Position numbers and translations under genes: made by a program. The notes below the pieces were generated by a model. It did no database searches. It was not told the DNA's origin and was given only the letters and a program-made list of their open reading frames with translations. From assembly GCA_017620455.1 (NCBI GenBank), contig JAFZQK010000027.1, positions 1 to 8,023 of the forward strand: a DNA stretch of 8,023 nt, read 5' to 3'. Positions 1 through 6,210 of this stretch are shown here, in pieces. Position 1 is the first letter of the stretch; every line of letters begins with the position of its first letter. The DNA comes from Clostridia bacterium. Its GTDB lineage: Bacteria > Bacillota_A > Clostridia > Christensenellales > Aristaeellaceae.

Positions 1-103
1 CGTGGGCACCCAGGTAAAGGTGCTGGAAAAGGGCGAGCTGTGGTGCAAGGTGGAAATCGAAGGCAAAATCGGGTATGTAAGCACCTATATGCTGAAGTTC
101 TGA
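1..103 (+). CDS. C-terminal end of a bacterial SH3-domain protein (partial)
   Basis: The open frame enters from the left edge (first full codon at base 2) and ends in TGA at 101-103, leaving 33 residues. They read as the end of a bacterial SH3 repeat: a GTQVKVLEKG strand-turn, then LWCKVEIEGKIGYV and the closing STYMLKF. The W-x-K-V and G-x-I-G-Y-V spacing is typical of SH3_3-type domains, which in Gram-positive bacteria usually sit at the end of secreted or cell-wall-associated proteins and bind peptidoglycan or other ligands. The catalytic or main part of the protein lies outside the window, so its function cannot be stated. It is convergent with the iron cluster and is followed by a good intrinsic terminator, so it is a separate transcription unit. 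Confidence 0.8.
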   Translation, partial: VGTQVKVLEKGELWCKVEIEGKIGYVSTYMLKF

Positions 104-125
104 CGATAACAGACCGTATTCTGTT

Positions 126-141
126 TCAAGGCATGCCTTGA
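126..141. repeat. Perfect 16-bp palindrome between convergent genes
   Basis: TCAAGGCATGCCTTGA is a perfect inverted repeat with no spacer. It sits between the SH3-gene stop and the terminator. A second 6-bp stem (AACAGA 108-113 with TCTGTT 120-125) lies just before it. It could be a protein-binding dyad, or chance structure in a gap between two 3' ends. No T-run follows it on either strand, so it is not an intrinsic terminator by itself. Confidence 0.5.
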
Positions 142-154
142 CCGCGAACAGAGA

Positions 155-186
155 GGCCGCGTCCCAGCAAGAGACGCGGCCTTTTT
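155..186 (+). terminator. Rho-independent terminator of the SH3-domain gene
   Basis: A 9-bp GC-rich perfect stem (GGCCGCGTC at 155-163 with GACGCGGCC at 173-181, 9-nt loop) is followed at once by TTTTT (182-186). It lies about 50 bases after the SH3-gene stop. On the minus strand the same stem is followed only by TCTCTGTT, a weak U-tract, so it could at best be a poor terminator for the convergent ABC operon, whose last stop is at 215. Confidence 0.85.
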
Positions 187-214
187 GCGATGGAAAATTC
201 TTTCCGGAGCAGGC

Positions 215-901
215 TTATTCGGCCGGGGGAATCGGGGCGATCTGCCCTTCGTCCATCCTGTACAGCCTGTCGGCATAGTGAAAAGCGTCGTTTTCGTGGG
301 TGACGATAAAGACGGCCTTTCCCTGCTCGCGGGCGTATGCCTGGAACGCGGATAAAACCAGGCGGGTGTTCTCATCGTCCAGGTCGCCGGTGGGCTCGTC
401 GGCAAAGAGGATGTCGGGAGATTGGGCCAGCGCGCGGACGATGGCCATGCGGCGGAGCTCGCCGCCGGAAAGCTCCGCGGGGCGGGCGTCCCGAAGGGGC
501 GCGATGCCCAGCCGTTCCATCCATTGCAGCGCGTTTTCCGCCGGAAGGGGCCTTCCATACAGCTTCGCCGGCAGCAGGATGTTTTCCAGCACGGTCAGGG
601 TGTCCACGGTGCTGCGGCCCTGGGGCACCGCGCCGATCCTTTCGCTGCGCAGGCGGGAAAGGGCCCGGTCGTCCAGGCTGTACAGATCGGCGCCGTCGAA
701 ATACACTTTGCCTTCCGTGGGCGTCAGCAATCCGGAAAGCATATGCAGCAGCGTGGTTTTGCCGCTGCCGCTGCGGCCCGTGAGCACGGCGACCTCCCCG
801 GCCGCGATTTCAAGGGTGACAGGCTTCACGGCGTAAAAATAATTGGCGGCGCCCGTATTGCGGAAATAGCGCTTGGCGATTTTTTCAGCTTTCACGGTCA
901 T
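215..901 (-). CDS. ABC transporter ATP-binding protein, MacB/LolD-like (second ABC module)
   Basis: This 228-residue ATPase powers the FtsX-type permease encoded just upstream. All nucleotide-binding motifs are intact: Walker A GRSGSGKTT (42-50), Q-loop Gln94, signature LSGGE (144-148), Walker B ILFADEP with the D-loop TGDLD (164-175), and switch His202 in VTHEN. The length and the ADEPTG(D/N)LD form are those of the MacB/LolD/FtsE branch, whose members drive periplasmic or extracytoplasmic conformational work rather than classical solute flux. The ATG at 901-899 has a GGGAGGGAA ribosome site about 7 bases upstream, inside the end of the permease gene. Only one base separates it from the permease stop, so the two are almost surely co-translated. 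It is the last gene of the minus-strand cluster. The substrate is unknown. Confidence 0.95.
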   Translation of the reverse strand: MTVKAEKIAKRYFRNTGAANYFYAVKPVTLEIAAGEVAVLTGRSGSGKTTLLHMLSGLLTPTEGKVYFDGADLYSLDDRALSRLRSERIGAVPQGRSTVDTLTVLENILLPAKLYGRPLPAENALQWMERLGIAPLRDARPAELSGGELRRMAIVRALAQSPDILFADEPTGDLDDENTRLVLSAFQAYAREQGKAVFIVTHENDAFHYADRLYRMDEGQIAPIPPAE

Positions 902-902
902 A

Positions 903-2102
903 TCAGTTTCCCTCCCGCAGAACCGTGCCGGGATCGACGCGGCTCAGGCGATACGCCGCCAGGACGCTGGAAAGCGCGGCCACGGCCACGGACAGCAGGA
1001 CCGTCCCCGCCGCCAGCAGCAGCGCTTTGCCCGCGTCCGGCGTCAGATAGGGCAGCTTCAGGGCGCTTTCGATGAGCTGGGCGAAGGGGAAAAGCAGCGC
1101 CGCCGCGAGGCTCACGCCGATCAGTCCCCCCAGCAGCCCGCACAGGGACGATTCCAGCAGCACCATCCGCGCAAGCATCCTCCGGGACGCGCCCACCAGC
1201 CGCAGCACGGCAAATTCCCTGGCCCGCTCCCGGGTGATCAGCACGAAGGCCAGCAGCAGGATGATGAACGCCAGCGCCCAGACCGCCGCGATCAGCACCG
1301 TCACCGTGCGGCTGACGCCCGCCAGGCTGTCGGATACGCCGGTGATCATGCTGCGGGTGCGCACGGCGGTGACCTTGCGGATCCGCCCGTTCAGCCGGCT
1401 GCTGACGGCGTCGATGTCATACCCGTCCCGGACCTTCACATACACGGCGGAAATCACGGAATCCCCGCTTTCGATCCTGTGGCTGACGCCCTTTTCCTCC
1501 GCGGCGGAAAGCAACGCGTTCATGGTGTTCATATTGCAGTATACCGCCGTATCCAGCCCGGTGCCGGTGGCCTCCAGGCGGGCTACCACCTTGCACCGCT
1601 GCTCATAGATGCGGATGATCTCGCCTATGCCTGCCTCCACCTTGCAGCCCACCGCCACGTCCATATCGCTAAGCTCCCGCTTCAGGCTCCGGGCGATCCA
1701 GGGCTGCACGGTGAAGTCCTTTTCCGGGTCGATGCCGATCACCTGGATCTTGATGGAGCAGCAGTCGGCCTTCAGGGAAGCCAGGAAGGTTTGCGGCGCG
1801 GCCTTTTCCACGCCTTCCGTCTCCAGCGCTTTGTCCAGAACGGAGGCGTCCATGTAAAACGCGCCGGTGGTGCCTTGCAGGAACATGTTCTGAAAGCTCA
1901 CCTTGCTCTGGGCTTCGGAGGGCACCAGGATGATGTCCGCCCCCAGGCGGGCTTCCAGGCTGTCAAGGCCCCTGCGCAGGGACAGCACCACCACCGACCC
2001 GCCGAATACCGCCAGGGCCAGGAAAGCGGTGAGCAGGGCCAGCGTCCACGTGCGCCCGGGCTTGCGAAGCAGGTTTTTGACCGACAGGGAAAAGTGATTC
2101 AT
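903..2102 (-). CDS. FtsX-family ABC permease (partner of DUF4418 protein and the terminal ATPase)
   Basis: The protein has 399 residues with the four-helix MacB/FtsX plan: one N-terminal membrane helix (about 18-42), a large extracytoplasmic region (about 43-262), then helices near 265-290, 315-342 and 360-384. The ERAREFAVLRLVGAS segment (292-306) is the usual cytoplasmic coupling sequence of FtsX permeases, and the end VDPGTVLREGN is typical of the family. The extracytoplasmic part holds several cysteines (114, 115, 153, 170, 189), more than its two paralogues here have. The start was set at 2102 rather than the longer open frame running to 2384, because the frame upstream overlaps the DUF4418 gene on the same strand and has no family resemblance. 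An AGAAGGA ribosome site lies 8 bases before this ATG, which overlaps the DUF4418 stop as ATGA. Confidence 0.93.
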   Translation of the reverse strand: MNHFSLSVKNLLRKPGRTWTLALLTAFLALAVFGGSVVVLSLRRGLDSLEARLGADIILVPSEAQSKVSFQNMFLQGTTGAFYMDASVLDKALETEGVEKAAPQTFLASLKADCCSIKIQVIGIDPEKDFTVQPWIARSLKRELSDMDVAVGCKVEAGIGEIIRIYEQRCKVVARLEATGTGLDTAVYCNMNTMNALLSAAEEKGVSHRIESGDSVISAVYVKVRDGYDIDAVSSRLNGRIRKVTAVRTRSMITGVSDSLAGVSRTVTVLIAAVWALAFIILLLAFVLITRERAREFAVLRLVGASRRMLARMVLLESSLCGLLGGLIGVSLAAALLFPFAQLIESALKLPYLTPDAGKALLLAAGTVLLSVAVAALSSVLAAYRLSRVDPGTVLREGN

Positions 2103-2497
2103 GGCCGCTTTCCTTCTTTCGCGCTGAGGATCACGCCGAACAGGGCGCACAGCAGTGCCGCGGAAAACAGGATCATCATGGCGGGCTGCATCACCATCCG
2201 GCACCGCATGGTGCTCATCCGGCAAAGATCGATCAGCGTGCCCGGGGTCAGGATGCCCAGGGCGCACACGGGCAGGCTGCCGAGATAAACGCCCAGGCGG
2301 GCGCGCTTCAGGCACAGAACGAATGCCGCCATGACGCCCAGAGCGCAGCCCAGCCCCAGCAGCATTTGCCCCGCCCAGTGGCACGGGCCGAAGGAGCCGT
2401 CCTCGTGGACGCAGGGGGACAGGAAGGTTTGGCTGCCAAGGATAATGACAACTGAAAGAATCAATAGGATGATTGCGGGAATCAGCTGTTTTTTCAT
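2099..2497 (-). CDS. DUF4418-family small membrane protein with Cys/His motifs
   Basis: The protein has 132 residues and four predicted membrane segments (about 5-24, 43-64, 68-86, 102-125). The pattern SPCVHEDGSFGPCHWAGQ (27-44), then TPGTLIDLC (84-92) and STMRC (95-99), is what I recognise as DUF4418. Cys29, His31, Cys39, His40, Cys92 and Cys99 fall in two extramembrane loops, which should both face outward if the N-terminus is inside. They could form a metal or disulfide site; that is inference. The start has a strong GAGGAGG ribosome site 8 bases upstream. Its stop overlaps the permease start (ATGA), so the protein is probably an accessory subunit of that ABC transporter. No function has been established for this family that I know of. 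Confidence 0.85.
   Translation of the reverse strand: MKKQLIPAIILLILSVVIILGSQTFLSPCVHEDGSFGPCHWAGQMLLGLGCALGVMAAFVLCLKRARLGVYLGSLPVCALGILTPGTLIDLCRMSTMRCRMVMQPAMMILFSAALLCALFGVILSAKEGKRP
2111..2117 (-). promoter_or_regulatory. Ribosome binding site that fixes the start of the 399-aa permease
   Basis: AGAAGGA on the minus strand lies 8 bases before the ATG at 2102-2100, inside the last codons of the DUF4418 gene. With the ATGA stop/start overlap it supports translational coupling and argues against any longer version of the permease. Confidence 0.75.
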
Positions 2498-2516
2498 AAA
2501 AATTTCCTCCTCAGAC

Positions 2517-2578
2517 GGCTTTCTTGGAAGGGGTGCAGGGGGAACCGTTCTTTGGCCTCCAAAGAACGGTTCCCCCTG
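2517..2578. repeat. Palindromic intergenic repeat, copy A, with perfect 20-bp hairpin
   Basis: The copy begins GGCTTTCTTGGAAGGGG (2517-2533) and then forms a perfect 20-bp stem: arms 2536-2555 and 2559-2578 around a 3-base CCT loop, with the core AACCGTTCTTTGG. It fills the gap between the first ATPase stop (2582) and the DUF4418 ribosome site. No T-tract follows on the minus strand (CACCCCTTCC instead), so it is not a standard terminator, though such a stem could stall polymerase or protect the 3' end of the upstream mRNA. It belongs to the same family as the copies at 4753, 6102 and 7609. Confidence 0.85.
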
Positions 2579-2581
2579 ACG

Positions 2582-3256
2582 TCACTTCCCGAAGTTTTCG
2601 TTGATCACTTCCCGCGCCACCTTGCCGTGCTCCAGTACGATGGTGCGCTGGGCGGCGTCGGCCACTTCGGGGTCGTGGGTGACGACGATGAGGGTGGTGC
2701 CCTCCCGATGGAGCTGGGCGAACAGATCCAGCACGATGTTTTCGTTGGCCTCGTCCAGATTGCCGGTGGGTTCGTCCGCCAGGATCAGCTCGGGGTGATT
2801 GATCAGCGCCCGGGCGACGCAGACGCGCTGCTGTTCGCCGCCGGAAAGCTGGCTGGGCAGGTGCCGGGCGCGCTCGCGCAGGCCCACGCGGTCCAGAGCC
2901 TCCAGGGCTTCCTCTTCATCGGGCATGGAATGATAGTATTGGGACACCATCACGTTTTCCACGGCGGTCAGGTAATTGACCATGTGGAACTGCTGGAAGA
3001 TCAATCCGATCTTGTCCCGGCGGATATCGGTCAGCTTCTTGCTGCTCTCCTTGGATATGTCGACGCCGTCCAGCAGCACTTCGCCCGCGGTGGGCTTATC
3101 CATGCAGCCGATAATGTTCATCATGGTGCTTTTGCCGCTGCCGGAGGGCCCCATGATGGCCACCCATTCGCCCTGATCCACATGGATGCTCACGCTGTCC
3201 AGCGCCTTCAGCTCGCCGTAGATCTTCGATACGTTTTTCAATTCCAATAAGCTCAT
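2582..3256 (-). CDS. ABC transporter ATP-binding protein of the P19-type iron system (Cj1663/FetD-like)
   Basis: This 224-residue MacB/LolD-type ATPase is complete: Walker A GPSGSGKST (36-44), Q-loop Gln88-Gln89 in FQQF, signature LSGGE (137-141), Walker B LILADEP with TGNLD (157-168), and switch His194 in VVTHD. It should energise the two FtsX-type permeases upstream, by analogy with the ATPase of the C. jejuni p19 and E. coli fet loci. The ATG at 3256-3254 has an AAAGGAG ribosome site 9 bases upstream that lies inside the last codons of the FMN-domain permease; the gap to that gene is 4 bases. It ends just before the 20-bp hairpin that separates this module from the DUF4418 module. Confidence 0.95.
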   Translation of the reverse strand: MSLLELKNVSKIYGELKALDSVSIHVDQGEWVAIMGPSGSGKSTMMNIIGCMDKPTAGEVLLDGVDISKESSKKLTDIRRDKIGLIFQQFHMVNYLTAVENVMVSQYYHSMPDEEEALEALDRVGLRERARHLPSQLSGGEQQRVCVARALINHPELILADEPTGNLDEANENIVLDLFAQLHREGTTLIVVTHDPEVADAAQRTIVLEHGKVAREVINENFGK

Positions 3257-3260
3257 GATG

Positions 3261-4721
3261 TTATTCTCCTTTCAGAACGATGGCGGGATCAATGGCCACG
3301 GCGCGCTTGATGGGCAGCAGGCAGGAGACCGCCGCGATGGCCATGGATACGAGGATGGCGGCGGGCAGCAGCAGGGGCTGGAAGGTGATGGACGAGCCGA
3401 ATACGTTGACGCTCACCACCTGGGCGAACGCGAAGCCCAGGACGGCCCCCATCACGCCGCCCAGCAGCCCCAGGAACAGCCCTTCGCCCAAAAACTCCGC
3501 CCGGATGGAGCCGTCCGACGCGCCCAGGGCTTTGCGCAGGCCGATCTCCCGTCTGCGCTCGGAAACCACCGCCATCATGGTGGTGCTGACGCAGATCATG
3601 GTGAGCAGCAGCACCACCAGCGTGACCAGGAACACCAGCGCCGTCAGCTTTTCCAGCACCGACGCTTCGGAGCGCGCCACGCGCTTGACCAGCCGGGCCC
3701 GGACGTTGCCGCTGTTTTCGGTGATGGCGTCGGCATAGGCTTCCAGCTGATCCACGCCCGCGGAAACGGAAAGCTCCGCCACGTCCAATTTGTCTTCGCC
3801 CGTCATGGCCTCCATGTCCTGCAGGGAGAGGAACACATAGCCCTCCTCCTCGCCGCCGGTGGTCAGGATGCCGGCGACGGTGAAGGACTGCGTTTTCGGG
3901 CGGGCGGAAACCGCCGCTTCCGTGGCTTTGTTCAGCGCTTCCACCACCGCGCCCGACGTGACCGTGGCGCCGGTCAGCGCGTCCACGTCTTCGTTCAGCG
4001 TCAGGGGCAGGGCCTTTCCGATGAACTGCTGCAGGAACCCTTCGTCCTCCGGGATGCGCCCGCCGTATTCCTGGGTCTGGGTGGAGGCGTCCACGGAAAG
4101 GGACGCGATTCTCTTTTCTTCATCCAATTCGGCGCTGACGTACACGATCCCGCCGCCGAAGCCCTTCGCTTTGCCGGACAGGGCAGCGCCGGGCACGCGG
4201 CTTTCTTCCGGGGTTTTCTCGGAAGCGCTGCCGGCCGGCTGGTAAGTCAGCTTCATGGTGGAGCCGGGCTTTACGCCCACGGTGTCCGCGATCTCCTTGC
4301 CCACCAGCACCTGGCCGCTCTCACCGGGGTATTCGCCCTCCACGCTGAAGTAGGGGCTGGTCCTGGTGATCTCATCAAAATCCGTGCCCGCGGCGGTGAA
4401 GGACTGCTGCCGGGTGGTCATATCCAGCCGCACATACCGGTACGGGGCGGCGCCTACCAGCGCGTCCTCGGGGATGGCCTTAAGGGCTTCCGCCAGGCGA
4501 TCGCCGTTCAGGGTTTCCCCGTCCTTGGGCAGCAGCAGCATATTGGCGCCGTAGGAACGGAACTGCGCGCCCATCTGCCGGGGCACGTCCACATAGATGG
4601 TCACAAGGCCCGCCAGGATGGTGGCCCCGATGCCGATGGACAGAAGCGCGATCAGCATCCGGGAGCGCCGCCGCAGCAGCGACGCGGTGATCATGCGCAG
4701 GAACATTCGCCTTTTCGTCAT
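3261..4721 (-). CDS. FtsX-family ABC permease with inserted FMN-binding domain (P19-type iron system)
   Basis: The protein has 486 residues. Helix 1 is at about 20-43, an extracytoplasmic region follows to about 355, and three more helices lie near 358-385, 412-438 and 450-470. ERRREIGLRKALGAS (388-402) is the FtsX coupling segment, and the end is DPAIVLKGE. The core aligns with the neighbouring 431-aa permease: GSTMKLTY (153-160) matches GDTVHIAA there, and SFTVAGILTTGGEEEG (279-294) matches DVTIAGIYDAGGGEDE. Between these two strands the neighbour has about 5 residues and this protein about 118. That insert reads as an FMN-binding domain ending in DALTGATVTSGAVVEAL, with Thr253 as the likely FMN attachment residue. 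The ATG has a GGGAGAAAGG ribosome site. The position corresponds to Cj1662/FetC. A role in iron transport with flavin redox chemistry is inferred. Confidence 0.94.
   Translation of the reverse strand: MTKRRMFLRMITASLLRRRSRMLIALLSIGIGATILAGLVTIYVDVPRQMGAQFRSYGANMLLLPKDGETLNGDRLAEALKAIPEDALVGAAPYRYVRLDMTTRQQSFTAAGTDFDEITRTSPYFSVEGEYPGESGQVLVGKEIADTVGVKPGSTMKLTYQPAGSASEKTPEESRVPGAALSGKAKGFGGGIVYVSAELDEEKRIASLSVDASTQTQEYGGRIPEDEGFLQQFIGKALPLTLNEDVDALTGATVTSGAVVEALNKATEAAVSARPKTQSFTVAGILTTGGEEEGYVFLSLQDMEAMTGEDKLDVAELSVSAGVDQLEAYADAITENSGNVRARLVKRVARSEASVLEKLTALVFLVTLVVLLLTMICVSTTMMAVVSERRREIGLRKALGASDGSIRAEFLGEGLFLGLLGGVMGAVLGFAFAQVVSVNVFGSSITFQPLLLPAAILVSMAIAAVSCLLPIKRAVAIDPAIVLKGE
3906..4175 (-). 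other. FMN-binding domain (PF04205-like) inside the permease
   Basis: Residues about 183-272 of the 486-aa permease match the FMN-binding domain of NqrC/RnfG type: GFGGGIVYVSAELD, a strand with RIASLSV, the TQTQEYGGRI segment in place of the usual TPGLG turn, FLQQFIGK, and then the attachment motif DALTGATVTS. In NqrC and RnfG the threonine of S/T-G-A-T is linked covalently to FMN by ApbE; here it is Thr253 (codon at 3965-3963). The domain lies between two transmembrane helices and should be outside the cytoplasmic membrane, where ApbE works. No apbE gene is in the window. Confidence 0.88.
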
Positions 4722-4752
4722 AAAACCTTTCTCCCTCTACATGGCTTTATAT

Positions 4753-4779
4753 GGCTTTCTCGGAAGGGGTCCGGGGAAA
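4753..4779. repeat. Palindromic intergenic repeat, copy B (truncated)
   Basis: GGCTTTCTCGGAAGGGG followed by TCCGGGGAAA matches the left part of copies A and D, but the hairpin half is missing and the sequence runs straight into the end of the 431-aa permease gene (stop at 4792). Just before it, ATGGCTTTAT (4741-4750) is repeated as ATGGCTTTCT (4751-4760), which looks like a small tandem duplication of the repeat edge. It fills the 70-base gap between the two iron-system permeases. Confidence 0.7.
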
Positions 4780-4791
4780 TGCTCCGTCTCT

Positions 4792-6087
4792 TCACCGTCC
4801 TCCGTGCAGCACTTCCGCGGGCCGCAGCCGCAGGATCTGCCGGATGGCTGGCAGGCTGCCTGCCACGGTGACCAGGAAAATCAGCCCCGCCACAATGGGC
4901 GCGACCCGGGGATTCATATCGATGGACGACCCGAATACGCTGTGCCCGATGAGCTGCGCGAAGCCGAAGCCCAGGAAATATCCGGCCCCGAAGCCTACCA
5001 GGGCGGTGATCAGGATCTCCGTCATCACCACGCCGGTGATGGAATGGTCCCGCGCGCCGATGGCCTTGAGCAGGCCGATTTCCTGGCTGCGCTCCATGAC
5101 GGAGGCGGTGACCAGATTGGAGATGCCCAGGGCCGAGCCGATCAGGCTCAGGGCGGTGATCAGGATCATGAGCAGCTTGGTTTTATCCAGGATCGTGCCC
5201 TCGCTTTCGGCCACCTTGCGCACGGCGCTGGCCACGGAGCCGGTGATGACCTCCTGGATCTGATAGCAGATGGCGCTGACGTAAGCCGTGCAGTACCAGG
5301 TTTCATAGTCGCGGCTGGACAGCGCGGCGGGGTTGCGGGCCGCCCGGCGGGCCAGGTCGTTATCCGGGGTGGTGAGGGCGGAGACTTCGATGGAGGCCAC
5401 CATGTTTTCCCGGCCGGTCAGGGCCTGCACGGAATCCAGGATGGCGAAAATCTGCTCGTCCTCGCCGCCGCCCGCGTCGTAGATGCCGGCGATGGTCACG
5501 TCTTTTTCGCCCTGGGAAGCGGCGATGTGCACGGTATCGCCCGCGTGCCAGCCCATTTTCTGCGCCAGAAGCGCCCCCGCCATGATTTCGGAAGCGGCGT
5601 TCTCGTCCTTTTCATCCAGCCAGCGGCCTTCCGTCACATCCCACCAGGACCGCATGCCCACCACGCCCGCGTCCAGGCTTTCGCCGGTGGGCAGATCAAG
5701 ATGATGGTTGAACCAGGTGCCGGTCAGCTTGACCTGGCTTCCGTCCGGCAGCGTTGCCTGCGCGTCCAGGAAGGGCGTAAAGTCCACGATGTTGAAAGCC
5801 CAGAAGATGGTTTTGAGCCTCCCCAGCTCGTCTTCCCGCAGGTAAGCGGCGTTCAGGGAATCGCCTTCGCCCACGTCGTAGATGTCGGAAAGCAGGGAGG
5901 AATCCTTGGGCTTGACGGTGATGTTGGCCCCGTAGTTTTTCAGCTCCTTGTTCACCTTTTCTTCCACGCCCAGCACCACGTTCAGCATCCCCGTGGCCAG
6001 GGACGCGCCCAGGGCGATGGTCAGCGCGATCAGGAGCATTTTGCCCTTCTGATGGAAGAGCACGCCGCGGATCATACGGAGTAGCAT
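4792..6087 (-). CDS. FtsX-family ABC permease of the P19-type iron system (Cj1661/FetB-like)
   Basis: The protein has 431 residues: one N-terminal helix (about 16-38), a long extracytoplasmic domain (about 39-300), then helices near 304-330, 352-380 and 394-414. MERSQEIGLLKAIGA (331-345) is the FtsX coupling segment, and LRPAEVLHGGR the usual end. YETWYCTAYVSAICYQ (261-276), with Cys266 and Cys274, followed by KVAESEGTILDKT, resembles the part before helix 2 in the P19-locus permeases; the FMN-domain permease downstream has a related RVARSEASVLEKL. The ATG has an AAAGGA ribosome site 8 bases upstream. It probably forms a heterodimer with the FMN-domain permease on the shared ATPase. It lies between two repeat copies (B after it, C before it). 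Confidence 0.93.
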   Translation of the reverse strand: MLLRMIRGVLFHQKGKMLLIALTIALGASLATGMLNVVLGVEEKVNKELKNYGANITVKPKDSSLLSDIYDVGEGDSLNAAYLREDELGRLKTIFWAFNIVDFTPFLDAQATLPDGSQVKLTGTWFNHHLDLPTGESLDAGVVGMRSWWDVTEGRWLDEKDENAASEIMAGALLAQKMGWHAGDTVHIAASQGEKDVTIAGIYDAGGGEDEQIFAILDSVQALTGRENMVASIEVSALTTPDNDLARRAARNPAALSSRDYETWYCTAYVSAICYQIQEVITGSVASAVRKVAESEGTILDKTKLLMILITALSLIGSALGISNLVTASVMERSQEIGLLKAIGARDHSITGVVMTEILITALVGFGAGYFLGFGFAQLIGHSVFGSSIDMNPRVAPIVAGLIFLVTVAGSLPAIRQILRLRPAEVLHGGR

Positions 6088-6101
6088 GGTTTATGTCCTT
6101 T

Positions 6102-6163
6102 CCGGGGGAAACCGTTCATTGGAGGCCAAAGAATGGGTTCCCCAGGCCCCTTCCAAGAAAGCC
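6102..6163. repeat. Palindromic intergenic repeat, copy C (inverted relative to A, B, D)
   Basis: Read on the minus strand from 6163 it begins GGCTTTCTTGGAAGGGG, so it lies in the opposite direction from the other three copies. Its hairpin (arms 6105-6122 and 6126-6143, 3-base AGG loop) keeps 15 of 18 pairs. It fills half of the gap between the DUF2318 gene and the 431-aa permease. The rest of the gap (6166-6210) holds a looser run, TTTGGGGAAATTGATTC then TTTGGC, that may be a decayed extra copy. Confidence 0.8.
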
Positions 6164-6210
6164 ATTTGGGGAAATTGATTCTTTGGCGAATCCGGGTTGA
6201 TTCTCCCTGT

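Noticed and set aside
873..2288. 471-residue open frame on the plus strand
   Set aside because: It lies antisense to the FtsX permease and DUF4418 genes. The translation is rich in His, Gln, Gly and Arg with no domain pattern, as expected for the opposite strand of GC-rich coding DNA.
2103..2384. Longer N-terminus for the 399-aa permease (open frame to 2384)
   Set aside because: The extension overlaps the DUF4418 gene on the same strand in another frame, is Arg/Pro/Gly rich, and would place about 94 foreign residues before a normal FtsX N-terminus. The ATG at 2102 has its own ribosome site.
2517..2578. Hairpin as an intrinsic terminator
   Set aside because: The stem is strong, but no T-run follows on either strand, and the DUF4418 gene continues on the same strand without a visible promoter.
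3255..4871. 538-residue open frame on the plus strand
   Set aside because: It is antisense to the FMN-domain permease, low in complexity (G, H, Q, R), and has no recognisable motifs.
4597..6084. 495-residue open frame on the plus strand
   Set aside because: It is antisense to the 431-aa permease and has the same shadow composition.
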